Positions 8,281-16,181 of a DNA stretch of 64,000 nucleotides are shown piece after piece. Below the pieces are notes generated by a model. That model did not search any database, was not told the origin of the DNA, and saw only the letters and a program-made list of their open reading frames with translations. Source of the DNA: Paraflavitalea sp. CAU 1676 (GTDB lineage: Bacteria > Bacteroidota > Bacteroidia > Chitinophagales > Chitinophagaceae); NCBI RefSeq assembly GCF_029223285.1, contig NZ_JARHUJ010000009.1, positions 62,001 through 126,000 of the forward strand. The letters run 5' to 3'. Both the position numbers and the translations under genes were made by a program. Each line of letters opens with the position of its first letter. Position 1 is the stretch's first letter.

Positions 8281-9597
8281 ATGTCTCATAAAAGTACTCC
8301 TGTCAACATATTCTGGTTTCGCCGCGACCTGCGCCTCGATGACAATGCGGGCCTTTATCATGCGCTCAAAGCCGGGATACCGGTGATCCCCCTCTTCATT
8401 TTCGATCGAAATATTCTCGATCAGCTTGAGGACAAAGCTGATCGCAGGGTGGAGTTTATCCGCGGAGCCTTGCTGGAGATGCAGGAGCAACTCGGGAAGT
8501 TGGGTAGTACCCTCGAAGTTTACTACGGTATTCCCGATCAGGTCTTTAATGAATTACTGGAGGAACATTCCATACAAAGCGTGTATACCAATCACGACTA
8601 CGAACCCTATGCGCAGAAAAGGGATGAATCCATCCGCCGGTTGTTGAATGATCGGCAGGTATCCTTTCATACTTACAAAGACCAGGTGATATTCGAGAAA
8701 GGCGAAGTGGTCAAAGACGATGGAAGGCCCTACACGGTTTTCACGCCTTACAGCCGTCGCTGGAAAGCTGCCCTGAAGGATTTTTACCTGAAGAGCTATC
8801 CGGTAAAGAAGTATCATCAGCGTTTCTATCAGCAAGCACCAAAGCGAATTCCCTCACTAAACTCGATGGGGTTTGAAGAAACCCAACAGCCTTTTCCGCC
8901 CAAAACTTTGCGTGAGGAGTTGTTGAAGAAATACAAGGAACAACGGGATTATCCTGCCATTCATGGTACCTCGAAACTTGGTGTACATCTGCGTTTTGGT
9001 ACAGTTAGCATCCGTAAACTCGCGCAAAAAGCATCCGGCTCCAGCGAAACCTTTCTGAATGAACTCATCTGGCGCGATTTCTACCATATGATACTCTGGC
9101 ATTTTCCACAGGTAGGGGAGGGGAAGGCCTTTAAGCCTGAATATGAACACATCAGGTGGAGAAACAATGAGCAAGAGTTTGAGCGGTGGTGCACAGGACA
9201 AACCGGGTACCCGATCGTAGACGCGGGTATGCGCGAGCTTAATGAAACAGGCTTCATGCACAACCGCGTACGGATGATCGTTGCTTCCTTTCTCGCCAAA
9301 CACCTCCTCATCGACTGGCGCTGGGGCGAAGCCTACTTTGCACTAAAGCTGCTCGATTTTGACCTGGCTGCCAACAACGGTGGCTGGCAATGGGCTGCGG
9401 GTAGTGGTTGCGATGCAGCTCCCTATTTCCGCGTTTTTAATCCCCACCTGCAAACGCAGAAATTTGATCCCGATTTGAAGTATATCCGCAAATGGGTGCC
9501 GGAACTTGAAGAACTAACCTATCCACGTCCGATCGTTGAGCACGACCTGGCGCGTAAACGTTGCCTGGAGACCTATGCCAAAGCCCTGAAAAAATAA
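8281..9597 (+). CDS. phrB: Deoxyribodipyrimidine photolyase (cryptochrome/photolyase family)
   Basis: A 438-residue protein from the ATG at 8281. The frame extends upstream to 8167, but MSHKSTPVNIFWFRRDLRL puts the family's first strand at the normal place. The N-terminal Rossmann-like antenna domain covers ~1-130. The C-terminal FAD domain carries TSKLGVHLRFGTVSIR, ELIWRDFYHMI, YPIVDAGMREL, GFMHNRVRM and NNGGWQWAAGSGCDAAPYFR, all diagnostic of class I CPD photolyases. It repairs UV pyrimidine dimers using light and FADH-. Length is typical. The stop at 9597 faces mqnD in a convergent arrangement. Confidence 0.93.
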   Translation: MSHKSTPVNIFWFRRDLRLDDNAGLYHALKAGIPVIPLFIFDRNILDQLEDKADRRVEFIRGALLEMQEQLGKLGSTLEVYYGIPDQVFNELLEEHSIQSVYTNHDYEPYAQKRDESIRRLLNDRQVSFHTYKDQVIFEKGEVVKDDGRPYTVFTPYSRRWKAALKDFYLKSYPVKKYHQRFYQQAPKRIPSLNSMGFEETQQPFPPKTLREELLKKYKEQRDYPAIHGTSKLGVHLRFGTVSIRKLAQKASGSSETFLNELIWRDFYHMILWHFPQVGEGKAFKPEYEHIRWRNNEQEFERWCTGQTGYPIVDAGMRELNETGFMHNRVRMIVASFLAKHLLIDWRWGEAYFALKLLDFDLAANNGGWQWAAGSGCDAAPYFRVFNPHLQTQKFDPDLKYIRKWVPELEELTYPRPIVEHDLARKRCLETYAKALKK

Positions 9598-9648
9598 ATG
9601 GCCGACCTGGCTTCGCTATAGTTTAATAACACCGGAGGATAATCTGTA

Positions 9649-10479
9649 TCACAGGAACACTGCGTCTTTCGACACTGTTGTGTTGTGCAAACGTGCATAG
9701 ATGTCGAGAAACTGGCCTACTGCGGAGCGTCCTTCCTCGCCAAGATCGATAGAATAATTATTTACATACAGGTCGATGTGCTGGCGCATGACGGACTCAC
9801 TCATCTCCTGCGAATGTAGCTTTACATATTCAGTGATCAGCGGATAGTTTGCGAACGCGAATTCAACACTGGCACGTATGAGGGTATTCACTTTTTGCTG
9901 CAGCGGAGTGCCCAGGGTTCGTTTCATGACGATGCCGCCAAGCGGTATCGGGCTTCCGGTTTGTGTTTCCCAGTACTCTCCAAGATCCATCAGCTTCACG
10001 AGTCCTTTGTCCTGGTAGGTGAACCTATTCTCATGAATGATCACTCCGGCATCCACGGTGGCGTCAATAACAGCATCTTCGATCTTTGAAAAAAGGGTAA
10101 ACTGTTTCTTGCCCGCATCGGGGAATGCCAGTGAGAATAACATATGTGCCGTAGTGTGTTCGCCGGGAATTGCAATGGTGCTATTGTATACGGCATCGGC
10201 AGTGATGCCATTTTGTTGGGTGATCAGCAAAGGACCTACCCCTTTGCCCAGTGCACCTCCTGCAGGCAGTACGATATACTCTTTTAATACCAGTGGCAAT
10301 ACTCCGTAGCTGATCTTGGTAATATCCAGTTTGCCTTGCAGGGCCCACTCGTTGAGGGTCTGCACATCTTCCAATATAACTTCCACCTCAACATCGCCGG
10401 TGTCGATCTTTTTATTTACCAGGGCATCGAATATGAAAGTATCATTCGGACAGGGAGAAAAGCCTATACTAAGTTTCAT
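9649..10479 (-). CDS. mqnD: 1,4-dihydroxy-6-naphthoate synthase (futalosine pathway)
   Basis: A 276-residue periplasmic-binding-protein-fold enzyme. SIGFSPCPNDTFIFDALV at the N-terminus is the MqnD signature, followed by EVILEDVQTLNEWALQGKLDITKISYG. G-rich LPAGGALGKGVGPLLI and the E-H-T-T-A-H segment line the active site, and H154 in VIIHENRF is a conserved catalytic histidine candidate. It converts cyclic dehypoxanthinyl futalosine to 1,4-dihydroxy-6-naphthoate for menaquinone. It overlaps mqnB by 4 bp (ATGA), so the pair is translationally coupled. mqnA and mqnC must lie elsewhere. Confidence 0.93.
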   Translation of the reverse strand: MKLSIGFSPCPNDTFIFDALVNKKIDTGDVEVEVILEDVQTLNEWALQGKLDITKISYGVLPLVLKEYIVLPAGGALGKGVGPLLITQQNGITADAVYNSTIAIPGEHTTAHMLFSLAFPDAGKKQFTLFSKIEDAVIDATVDAGVIIHENRFTYQDKGLVKLMDLGEYWETQTGSPIPLGGIVMKRTLGTPLQQKVNTLIRASVEFAFANYPLITEYVKLHSQEMSESVMRQHIDLYVNNYSIDLGEEGRSAVGQFLDIYARLHNTTVSKDAVFL

Positions 10480-11129
10480 AATGTCTTAATAATATTGATC
10501 AACTGTTCATTGAGCGCAACAATGGCCTCTTTCATTTTCCATTGTTGCTTATCCCGCACACCTACCATGTTCGAAACGGCCCTGATCTGCATAAAAGGGA
10601 TATTTTCCCGGAGACACACATAGTGAAGCGCGGCACCTTCCATCGATTCAACAGTTGCGGGGGTATTTTGTTGAAAATGCTTTATCCTTAATGGATCGGT
10701 CGTTATTTCATTTACAGTAATGCCACGTACCAGCGCCAGGCCCAATCCCTCCCAGTTCGATACATGGGGGTTCTTTAGCCAGCGGGCATTGGTAGTTCCC
10801 GGCTCATCCTGCTGCAGGCCCATATCGAATAGGTCCTTGAAATGGCCTCCTTCTTCTACGCCCAGATCTCCGATCATTTCAGCATCCACCAATACCACCC
10901 TTCCGGGCTGAAAGTGCGGCGAAAAACTACCGCCGATTCCTGCCTGGATGATAAAGTCGGGCTTGTTGCCTGCAATTTGCCTGGTGAGGTGATAAGTGGT
11001 GGCCATACTGCCGATACCGGCCACCAGAATGCTTACAGCGTGGGGATGTATCGAATTGGAATGCTGCTGTATATAGTCTGTAACTGGTTGTATTTCAAAG
11101 GTTGTAGCGGCTACTAACAGGATATGCAT
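10476..11129 (-). CDS. mqnB: Futalosine hydrolase
   Basis: A 217-residue nucleoside-phosphorylase-fold protein of the MTA/SAH nucleosidase superfamily. MHILLVAATTFEIQPV begins the fold, GIGSMATTYHLTR and IIQAGIGGSF form the ribose/base pocket, and VESMEGAALHYVCL carries the conserved ME-G-A motif. It cleaves (dehypoxanthinyl) futalosine chemistry upstream of MqnC. The assignment as MqnB rather than a generic MTA nucleosidase rests on direct coupling to mqnD by an ATGA overlap. A GATATTTG box ends 4 bp before the ATG. Confidence 0.9.
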   Translation of the reverse strand: MHILLVAATTFEIQPVTDYIQQHSNSIHPHAVSILVAGIGSMATTYHLTRQIAGNKPDFIIQAGIGGSFSPHFQPGRVVLVDAEMIGDLGVEEGGHFKDLFDMGLQQDEPGTTNARWLKNPHVSNWEGLGLALVRGITVNEITTDPLRIKHFQQNTPATVESMEGAALHYVCLRENIPFMQIRAVSNMVGVRDKQQWKMKEAIVALNEQLINIIKTL

Positions 11130-11133
11130 GGTG

Positions 11134-11141
11134 CAAATATC
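11134..11141 (-). promoter_or_regulatory. -7 box of mqnB, 4 bp from the start codon
   Basis: On the minus strand the sequence reads GATATTTG-CACC-ATG, one mismatch from TAnnTTTG. No good -33 TTTG is seen. If used, the mRNA would have almost no leader. Confidence 0.35.
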
Positions 11142-11161
11142 CTGAAATCCCTATCATATAT

Positions 11162-11169
11162 TACCTTTG
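11162..11169 (+). promoter_or_regulatory. -7 box for the first PTPS gene
   Basis: TACCTTTG matches the Bacteroidota -7 consensus exactly. It lies ~90 bp upstream of the PTPS start and back to back with the mqnB promoter. No clear -33 TTTG is seen 20 bp upstream. Confidence 0.4.
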
Positions 11170-11180
11170 CGCCTGATTTT

Positions 11181-11240
11181 ATGAAGCCCCGGGTGCCGCT
11201 GGTTACCCGGGATTCTTATTACTGTCCTTTTTTGAATTGA
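11181..11240 (+). other. Possible 19-codon leader ORF with internal hairpin
   Basis: An ATG at 11181 opens a 19-residue frame ending at TGA 11240, 12 bp before the PTPS start. Inside it CCCGGGT (11188-11194) pairs with ACCCGGG (11205-11211). A GGAGG (11245-11249) follows but is only 3 bp from the ATG at 11253. A leader peptide or simply a structured 5' UTR are both possible; I cannot match a known riboswitch. Confidence 0.3.
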
Positions 11241-11252
11241 TAACGGAGGAAT

Positions 11253-11663
11253 ATGGTGTATCTCACCCGAGTTGAACATTTTAATGCAGCGCATAAGCTG
11301 TATAATCCCACGTGGACCAAGGAAAAGAATGAAGCCGTATTTGGTAAGTGCGCCAATGAACACTGGCATGGCCACAACTATGAGCTGCTGGTTACCATTA
11401 AAGGCGATCCTGACCCAGATACCGGATTTCTGTACGATGTAAAGGCGCTGAGCAAGCTTATCGAAAAGTACGTACTCGATAAGCTCGATCACAAGAACCT
11501 GAACCTCGATGTCGATTTCATGCAGGGTAAGATGTGCTCAACTGAAAACCTGGCCATCGCGATCTGGCAACAATTACAACCCCACCTGCCTGCAACTGTA
11601 CGGTTACACTGTATCAAGCTCTATGAAACGCCACGGATATTCGTGGAATATTTTGGCGATTGA
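11253..11663 (+). CDS. 6-pyruvoyl-tetrahydropterin synthase/QueD family, copy 1
   Basis: A 136-residue T-fold enzyme acting on 7,8-dihydroneopterin triphosphate, the FolE product. Zinc ligands are H14 (HFNAAH), H39 and H41 (HGH). The catalytic cysteine is C33, and the Asp-His pair is D79-H80 in LDHKNLNLD. The C-terminal YETP supplies the pterin-anchoring glutamate. The Cys-to-HGH spacing is CxxxxxHGH, as in animal PTPS (PTPS-II type), not CxxxHGH as in E. coli QueD. The gene heads a cluster with a second copy and folE. The product may be 6-pyruvoyltetrahydropterin or, for queuosine, 6-carboxytetrahydropterin. Confidence 0.9.
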   Translation: MVYLTRVEHFNAAHKLYNPTWTKEKNEAVFGKCANEHWHGHNYELLVTIKGDPDPDTGFLYDVKALSKLIEKYVLDKLDHKNLNLDVDFMQGKMCSTENLAIAIWQQLQPHLPATVRLHCIKLYETPRIFVEYFGD

Positions 11664-11726
11664 GCTAATTTGTCGTCAACCCGACAATTGCCCAAGCCGA
11701 CTAATGTTATTTTAGTAATTTAAACG

Positions 11727-12143
11727 ATGAACAAGAAAGTAGCGGTATACCGGAAAGAACATTTTAATGCAGCCCATCGTCTCTACAATCCTGCGTGGGA
11801 CATGGCGAAGAATGATGAAGTGTTCGGGAAGTGCAACAATCCTAATTTTCACGGACACAATTACGAAGTGGTAGTAAAGCTGGTGGGTGAGCCCGACCCC
11901 GTTACCGGCTATGTTATGGACCTTAAACTCCTCAGCGACCTTATCAAGGAAGAAGTGCTGGAGCAGCTGGACCACAAGAACCTGAACCTCGATACCCCTT
12001 TCTTCAAAACACTCAACCCTACTGCTGAAAATATTTGTGTGGTGATCTATGATCTGCTGAGGCCCCGGATTGATGCAAAGTTCGATTTGCAGGTGAGATT
12101 GTATGAAACGGAAAGGAATTTTGTAGAGTACCCCGTAGTATAA
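11727..12143 (+). CDS. 6-pyruvoyl-tetrahydropterin synthase/QueD family, copy 2
   Basis: A 138-residue paralog of the preceding gene, 63 bp downstream. Zinc ligands are H17, H42 and H44, the catalytic Cys is C36 in FGKCNNPNFHGHNYE, and the Asp-His pair is D82-H83 in QLDHKNLNLDTPFF. C36-to-D82 spacing (46 residues) equals that of human PTPS as I recall it (C43/D89). The C-terminus keeps LYETERN. Among the two copies this one looks closer to eukaryotic PTPS. The role (biopterin-type cofactor or 7-deazaguanine) is not settled by context. folE follows after 45 bp. Confidence 0.9.
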   Translation: MNKKVAVYRKEHFNAAHRLYNPAWDMAKNDEVFGKCNNPNFHGHNYEVVVKLVGEPDPVTGYVMDLKLLSDLIKEEVLEQLDHKNLNLDTPFFKTLNPTAENICVVIYDLLRPRIDAKFDLQVRLYETERNFVEYPVV

Positions 12144-12188
12144 CCGGCAATACCTGCAAACGATATTCGAAACCAGAAATAGTATAGT

Positions 12189-12785
12189 ATGGCATATATT
12201 AGAACAGAAGAATACGATGAGAAGACCACCACCGGATTGATGGAGAACTATCGCAATGCCCTGGCATTGCTCGGTGAAGATCCCAACCGGGAAGGTCTCG
12301 CAAAAACGCCCGAGCGGATCGCTAAGGCAATGCAGTTCATGACACAAGGGTATGGCCAGGATGCACATGCCATCCTCAACTCTGCCAAGTTCCATGAATC
12401 GGTGAGTGAAATGATCGTGGTAAAGGATATAGAGCTCTATAGCATGTGTGAGCATCATATGCTGCCGTTTTACGGGAAGGCGCATGTTGCCTATATCCCC
12501 AATGGATACATTACAGGGTTGAGCAAATTAGCCCGTGTGGTAGATGTGTATTCGCGCAGGTTGCAGGTGCAGGAACGTTTAACCACACAGATCAGGGATG
12601 CTATCAAGGAAACCCTTCAACCCCTGGGTGTAGCGGTTGTTATTGAAGCCTCTCATTTGTGTATGATGATGCGTGGCGTTGCAAAGCAAAACTCAGTAAC
12701 AACTACATCGGCCTTCTGGGGCGAATTCGAAAAGAATGAAACCCGCAGCGAGTTTATGAAATTGATATCTTCTGATCTGCATTAA
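12189..12785 (+). CDS. folE: GTP cyclohydrolase I
   Basis: A 198-residue type I GTP cyclohydrolase, which makes 7,8-dihydroneopterin triphosphate for folate, pterins and 7-deazaguanines. Zinc ligands are C87 and H90 (CEHHMLPF) and C158 (HLCMMMRG); their spacing equals that of E. coli FolE. Further family motifs are [39 protein letters not shown] and [10 protein letters not shown]. It ends the pterin cluster after two PTPS-family genes, which use its product. Confidence 0.97.
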   Translation: MAYIRTEEYDEKTTTGLMENYRNALALLGEDPNREGLAKTPERIAKAMQFMTQGYGQDAHAILNSAKFHESVSEMIVVKDIELYSMCEHHMLPFYGKAHVAYIPNGYITGLSKLARVVDVYSRRLQVQERLTTQIRDAIKETLQPLGVAVVIEASHLCMMMRGVAKQNSVTTTSAFWGEFEKNETRSEFMKLISSDLH

Positions 12786-12893
12786 ATAAATAGCTCCTAA
12801 ACGTTGCTACGGGCAACGCATCGTAGAAGAATAAATTACGATGACGTTAATATTAAAGCAAAAGTTCGCAGTAGAACAATAAAACGTTGGACT

Positions 12894-12925
12894 TTTGGTT
12901 AGTTAAAGTCTTTGTGGCATTTTTG
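12894..12925 (+). promoter_or_regulatory. Predicted fabD promoter
   Basis: TTTG (12894-12897), 20 bp, then CATTTTTG (12918-12925). This fits TTTG/TAnnTTTG with one mismatch and gives a leader of roughly 20 nt before the ATG at 12951. Confidence 0.55.
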
Positions 12926-12950
12926 TTCGTCTAAACCTCTATAGCTTAAT

Positions 12951-13841
12951 ATGATGCATGCTTACGTATTTCCTGGTCAGGGTTCGCAGTTTCCGGGAAT
13001 GGGAAAGGACCTTTACCGCCTCAGTGTATTTGCAAAAAAGTTGTTTGAGCAGGCCAATGAAATATTGGGCTTCCGTATTTCAGATGTGATGTTTGAAGGA
13101 ACGGAAGAAGCGTTGAAACAAACCAAGGTTACACAGCCTGCTGTATTTCTCCACTCCGTGATAGCCTTTAAAGGTATAGATGCCGGTCGTCCCGATATGA
13201 TGGCTGGTCATTCGTTGGGAGAATTCTCTGCATTGGTAGCCAGCGGTGCACTCAGTTTCGAGGATGGCCTCAAGCTGGTCAGCGTACGGGCACAGGCCAT
13301 GCAGAAGGCATGCGAACTTACACCATCTACCATGGCGGCCGTGCTGGCGCTCGATGATGCCAAGGTTGAAGAGGTTTGTGCGGCCATCCAGGCCGAAACC
13401 GGAGAGGTCGTAGTTCCTGCCAACTATAACTGCCCCGGTCAGTTGGTGATCAGCGGATCTGTAAAAGGCATTGAAATAGCTGTAGAGCGCATGAAAGCAG
13501 CCGGCGCGAAAAGAGCATTGGTATTACCGGTTAGCGGTGCTTTCCATTCACCTCTTATGGAGCCGGCCCGTGAAGAATTGAAGAATGCGATCGAATCGAT
13601 CACTTTCTACAACCCCACCTGTCCGATCTACCAGAATGTGGCAGCCAAAGCGGTGATCAATAAGGAAGAGATCAAAAAGAACCTGATCGACCAGCTCACA
13701 GGAGCTGTTCGCTGGACGCAAAGCGTACAAGCGATGATCGCCGATGGCGCTTACCGGTTCACGGAAGTAGGCCCCGGCAAAGTTTTGCAAGGGCTCATCA
13801 ATAAGATTGATAAAAAAGTAGAGACAGAAAACGTTGACTAG
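12951..13841 (+). CDS. fabD: Malonyl-CoA:ACP transacylase
   Basis: A 296-residue FabD, which loads malonyl groups onto acyl carrier protein for fatty-acid synthesis. FPGQGSQFPGMGKDL opens the protein. The nucleophile elbow is GHSLGEFSA with S88, R-A-Q-A-M (VRAQAMQKAC) provides the carboxylate-binding Arg, and the catalytic His is in SGAFHSPLM (~residue 199). NCPGQLVISG and EVGPGKVLQGL are also family motifs. Start could be either of two adjacent ATGs. It stands alone, not in a fab operon; fabH is 3 kb away on the other strand. Confidence 0.96.
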   Translation: MMHAYVFPGQGSQFPGMGKDLYRLSVFAKKLFEQANEILGFRISDVMFEGTEEALKQTKVTQPAVFLHSVIAFKGIDAGRPDMMAGHSLGEFSALVASGALSFEDGLKLVSVRAQAMQKACELTPSTMAAVLALDDAKVEEVCAAIQAETGEVVVPANYNCPGQLVISGSVKGIEIAVERMKAAGAKRALVLPVSGAFHSPLMEPAREELKNAIESITFYNPTCPIYQNVAAKAVINKEEIKKNLIDQLTGAVRWTQSVQAMIADGAYRFTEVGPGKVLQGLINKIDKKVETENVD

Positions 13842-13949
13842 TAACGTGTAATGTATTCTAAATAACGGTAAAGGCGGTCTTCATCAAAAAAAGGGAGCAG
13901 CTGCAACGATGTTTTCAGCTACATGGTCAAAGCCTGAAACTCCCTGCAC

Positions 13950-14369
13950 ATGAGACCGCTTTTACTTATCCTATTGGTGGCGTCATTGTTAACTGCCTGC
14001 GATAAAGACGACGACTCCTGTAAACCGCCAACCTCCGGCGTTTGGGTTGAAAAAAGCCAGCGCCTCGATACCCTCGATTTTAATACTCCCTCCGACTTCA
14101 AAATACACGATAACCCGATCGTTGAGTTCAATGCACGGCCGTTCATGGACCCCGCCGTGAGCACCCAGTATCCGCGCATTTACAGCACTATTTATGGTTA
14201 TTATTATGAGAACGGGAACTTATATCTCCACAACATGGTCTCCGCCCTGTACAGGAACTATATTCCCTATCCTTACAAATGGGGACATGATTGCAAAACG
14301 ATCACTATAAAGCGTTTTTACGATCGCAAATCGCTGCCGGAGGAGATCACCTTCGTGCGCATTCAATAA
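13950..14369 (+). CDS. Small lipoprotein of unknown function
   Basis: A 139-residue protein with a lipoprotein signal peptide: MRPLLLILLVASLLTAC, lipobox LTAC with Cys17. Acidic residues directly after the Cys (CDKDDDSC) resemble the lipoprotein export signal that sends lipoproteins to the surface in Bacteroidota. The rest has alternating hydrophobic strands and many Tyr/Pro residues (IYGYYYENGNLYLHN, YPYKWGHDCKTITI), like small beta-sandwich proteins of the lipocalin-like type. It has no recognised family. It converges on the GNAT gene. Confidence 0.7.
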   Translation: MRPLLLILLVASLLTACDKDDDSCKPPTSGVWVEKSQRLDTLDFNTPSDFKIHDNPIVEFNARPFMDPAVSTQYPRIYSTIYGYYYENGNLYLHNMVSALYRNYIPYPYKWGHDCKTITIKRFYDRKSLPEEITFVRIQ

Positions 14370-14401
14370 TCACTTCCATGCAGGGGCGTGAAGCCTGCCA
14401 A

Positions 14402-14869
14402 TTAAAAGCTGATGGCGCAGTTCATCCATCCGCCATCGAAGGCGGCATTGTATTTTTTATAAAAATTGATCGCCGGTTCGTTCCAGTCAAGTACCTGCCA
14501 CACCATGCCGCTGTAGTTGCCTTCTTTGGCTTCCTGCAGTACGCGTTCGAACAATAATTTGCCAAGTCCCTGGCCGCGCATGGCTTCGCTCACCAACAAG
14601 TCTTCGAGATAAATGCGCTGGCCCTTCCAGGTTGAATAACGGATATAATATAAAGCGAACCCATGAATAATGGCGGGCTGACCAGCAGTAGCCTCCGTTT
14701 CCGCGACAAAAGCCCACCATACGGGGTTGGGTCCAAAGCCGCTTTCCACGAAATGTTCCATCTGCACGGTCACCTCATCGGGCGCTTTTTCAAATTCTGC
14801 CAGCTCCTGGATCAATTCCATTAACCGCGGACAATCTTCTTTGACAGCTCTTCTGATGGTGATGCTCAT
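14402..14869 (-). CDS. GNAT family N-acetyltransferase
   Basis: A 155-residue GNAT. The start MSITIRRAVKEDCPRLMELI is the typical beta1-alpha1. The acetyl-CoA loop is at ~98-108 (SEAMRGQGLGKLLFE, R-G-Q-G-L-G), preceded by YLEDLLV. VWQVLDWNEPAINFYKKYNA near the C-terminus matches the diamine/thialysine N-acetyltransferase-like subgroup (WNEPAI.FY). Acceptor substrate is a prediction only. It starts 24 bp downstream of the PLP enzyme and is probably co-transcribed with it. Confidence 0.87.
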   Translation of the reverse strand: MSITIRRAVKEDCPRLMELIQELAEFEKAPDEVTVQMEHFVESGFGPNPVWWAFVAETEATAGQPAIIHGFALYYIRYSTWKGQRIYLEDLLVSEAMRGQGLGKLLFERVLQEAKEGNYSGMVWQVLDWNEPAINFYKKYNAAFDGGWMNCAISF

Positions 14870-14893
14870 TTTATATCCTTGTTGGTCGGTGAG

Positions 14894-16114
14894 TTATTGT
14901 AAAGCCTGGTTGATATCGGCAATGATGTCTTCAATGTTCTCCATGCCTACGCTGATGCGGATGAGGCCGTCGGTAATGCCGTATTGTTCCCGTTTTTCCC
15001 TGGGCACACTGTAATGGGTCATCGAAGCGGGATGGCACATCAATGTATCGCAGGTACCGAGTGATACAGTGCGGGTGCACATCCTGAGGCGGTTCATCAT
15101 TTGGATGCCTGCCTGCAAACCACCTTTCAGTTCAATGCTCAGCATAGCGCCTGGATGCCGCATTTGCCGCGCTGTTATGGCCTGGTCGGGGTGGGAGGCC
15201 AGGCCGGTATAATTTACCCTGGCTACCGATTTATGTCCTTCGAAGAACTTCGCGACTTCCATGGCATTGAAGCAATGTCGGTCCATTCTTACTTCCAGGG
15301 TCTTCATGCCATTGATCAACAGGAAGGCATCGAATGGATTGCTGTTGCCGCCGAGCATTTTGTGCACCTTATAGGCTTTGCCTTCCATGAATTCAATATC
15401 CCTGCCCAGGAACACGCCACCGATAGAAGTGCCATGTCCGTTCAGGAACTTGGTGGTGGAGTGGATCACAAAGTCAACGCCGTACTTAAAGGGCTGCTGC
15501 AGGTAGGGGGTAGCGAATGTATTGTCGCAGGCAATGATCTTGCCGTATCGTTTGCCGAGTTGCGTGAGTGCCTCGATATCTACACACTGTAAGGTCGGAT
15601 TGGCAGGCGTTTCGATGTAGATCATCCTGATCGCCGGATCGGCCTTCAATGCCGCCTCGGCTTTATCGGGATCGCGCAGGTCGGCAATGATGGCGCTGAT
15701 ACCGAAATCAGGCATCAGGCGGTCCATCAGTTCCTGCGATCCGCCGTACAGCGAATAGTGTGAAAGTATTTTGTCGCCTGTCTTCAACGTACTCATGAAC
15801 AGTGCACTGATGGCGGCCATGCCGGACGACTGCAGGTATCCTTTTACAGGAAGCGGCTGTCCGTTGGCGAGGGCAAAGCCCTCCATGGCGGCGATCTTGC
15901 TGGCTGCCTCATCCATCGTTGGGTTGCCCCAGCGTGAATAGATGTATCCTTTTTCTTCGCCGCTGAAGCGGCGCATGCCCTGCTCGGCTTCGTCGTAAAC
16001 AAAGGTCGAGGTGGCATAGATAGGCGTGAGGTGTGCATACCTCGGGTCTTGTTCATGGCCTGCATGAATGGCCAGTGAGCCAAAACCCGAATAGGGTAGT
16101 TGTTGATCAGGCAT
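14894..16114 (-). CDS. Cys/Met-metabolism PLP-dependent enzyme (trans-sulfuration family)
   Basis: A 406-residue fold-type I enzyme of the cystathionine gamma-synthase/beta-lyase/methionine gamma-lyase family. LAIHAGHEQDPRYAHLTPIYATSTF and YIYSRWGNPTMD at the N-terminus are family-typical. YIETPANPTL and ACDNTFATPYLQQP precede the PLP lysine in HSTTKFLNGH. The C-terminus keeps LGTCDTLMCHPASMTHYSV and RISVGMEN. At the position where methionine gamma-lyase has a Cys after Tyr-Gly, this enzyme has YSLYGGSQ, so a gamma-lyase role is less favoured than gamma-synthase or cystathionine lyase. Exact reaction is open. Confidence 0.88.
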   Translation of the reverse strand: MPDQQLPYSGFGSLAIHAGHEQDPRYAHLTPIYATSTFVYDEAEQGMRRFSGEEKGYIYSRWGNPTMDEAASKIAAMEGFALANGQPLPVKGYLQSSGMAAISALFMSTLKTGDKILSHYSLYGGSQELMDRLMPDFGISAIIADLRDPDKAEAALKADPAIRMIYIETPANPTLQCVDIEALTQLGKRYGKIIACDNTFATPYLQQPFKYGVDFVIHSTTKFLNGHGTSIGGVFLGRDIEFMEGKAYKVHKMLGGNSNPFDAFLLINGMKTLEVRMDRHCFNAMEVAKFFEGHKSVARVNYTGLASHPDQAITARQMRHPGAMLSIELKGGLQAGIQMMNRLRMCTRTVSLGTCDTLMCHPASMTHYSVPREKREQYGITDGLIRISVGMENIEDIIADINQALQ

Positions 16115-16181
16115 GGAAATAGTTTTGTCAGTGTTGTGGCGTGCCGGCGACTGGTTTAATCAACGCCAGGAGTAAGCAGCC

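Noticed and set aside
11712-12485. 257-codon minus-strand frame over the second PTPS gene and folE
   Set aside because: Antisense to two genes with intact active-site motifs; no domain seen.
12802-12818. Short hairpin after folE as a terminator
   Set aside because: CGTTGC/GCAACG with a five-base loop, but no T-run on either side, so the evidence is too weak.
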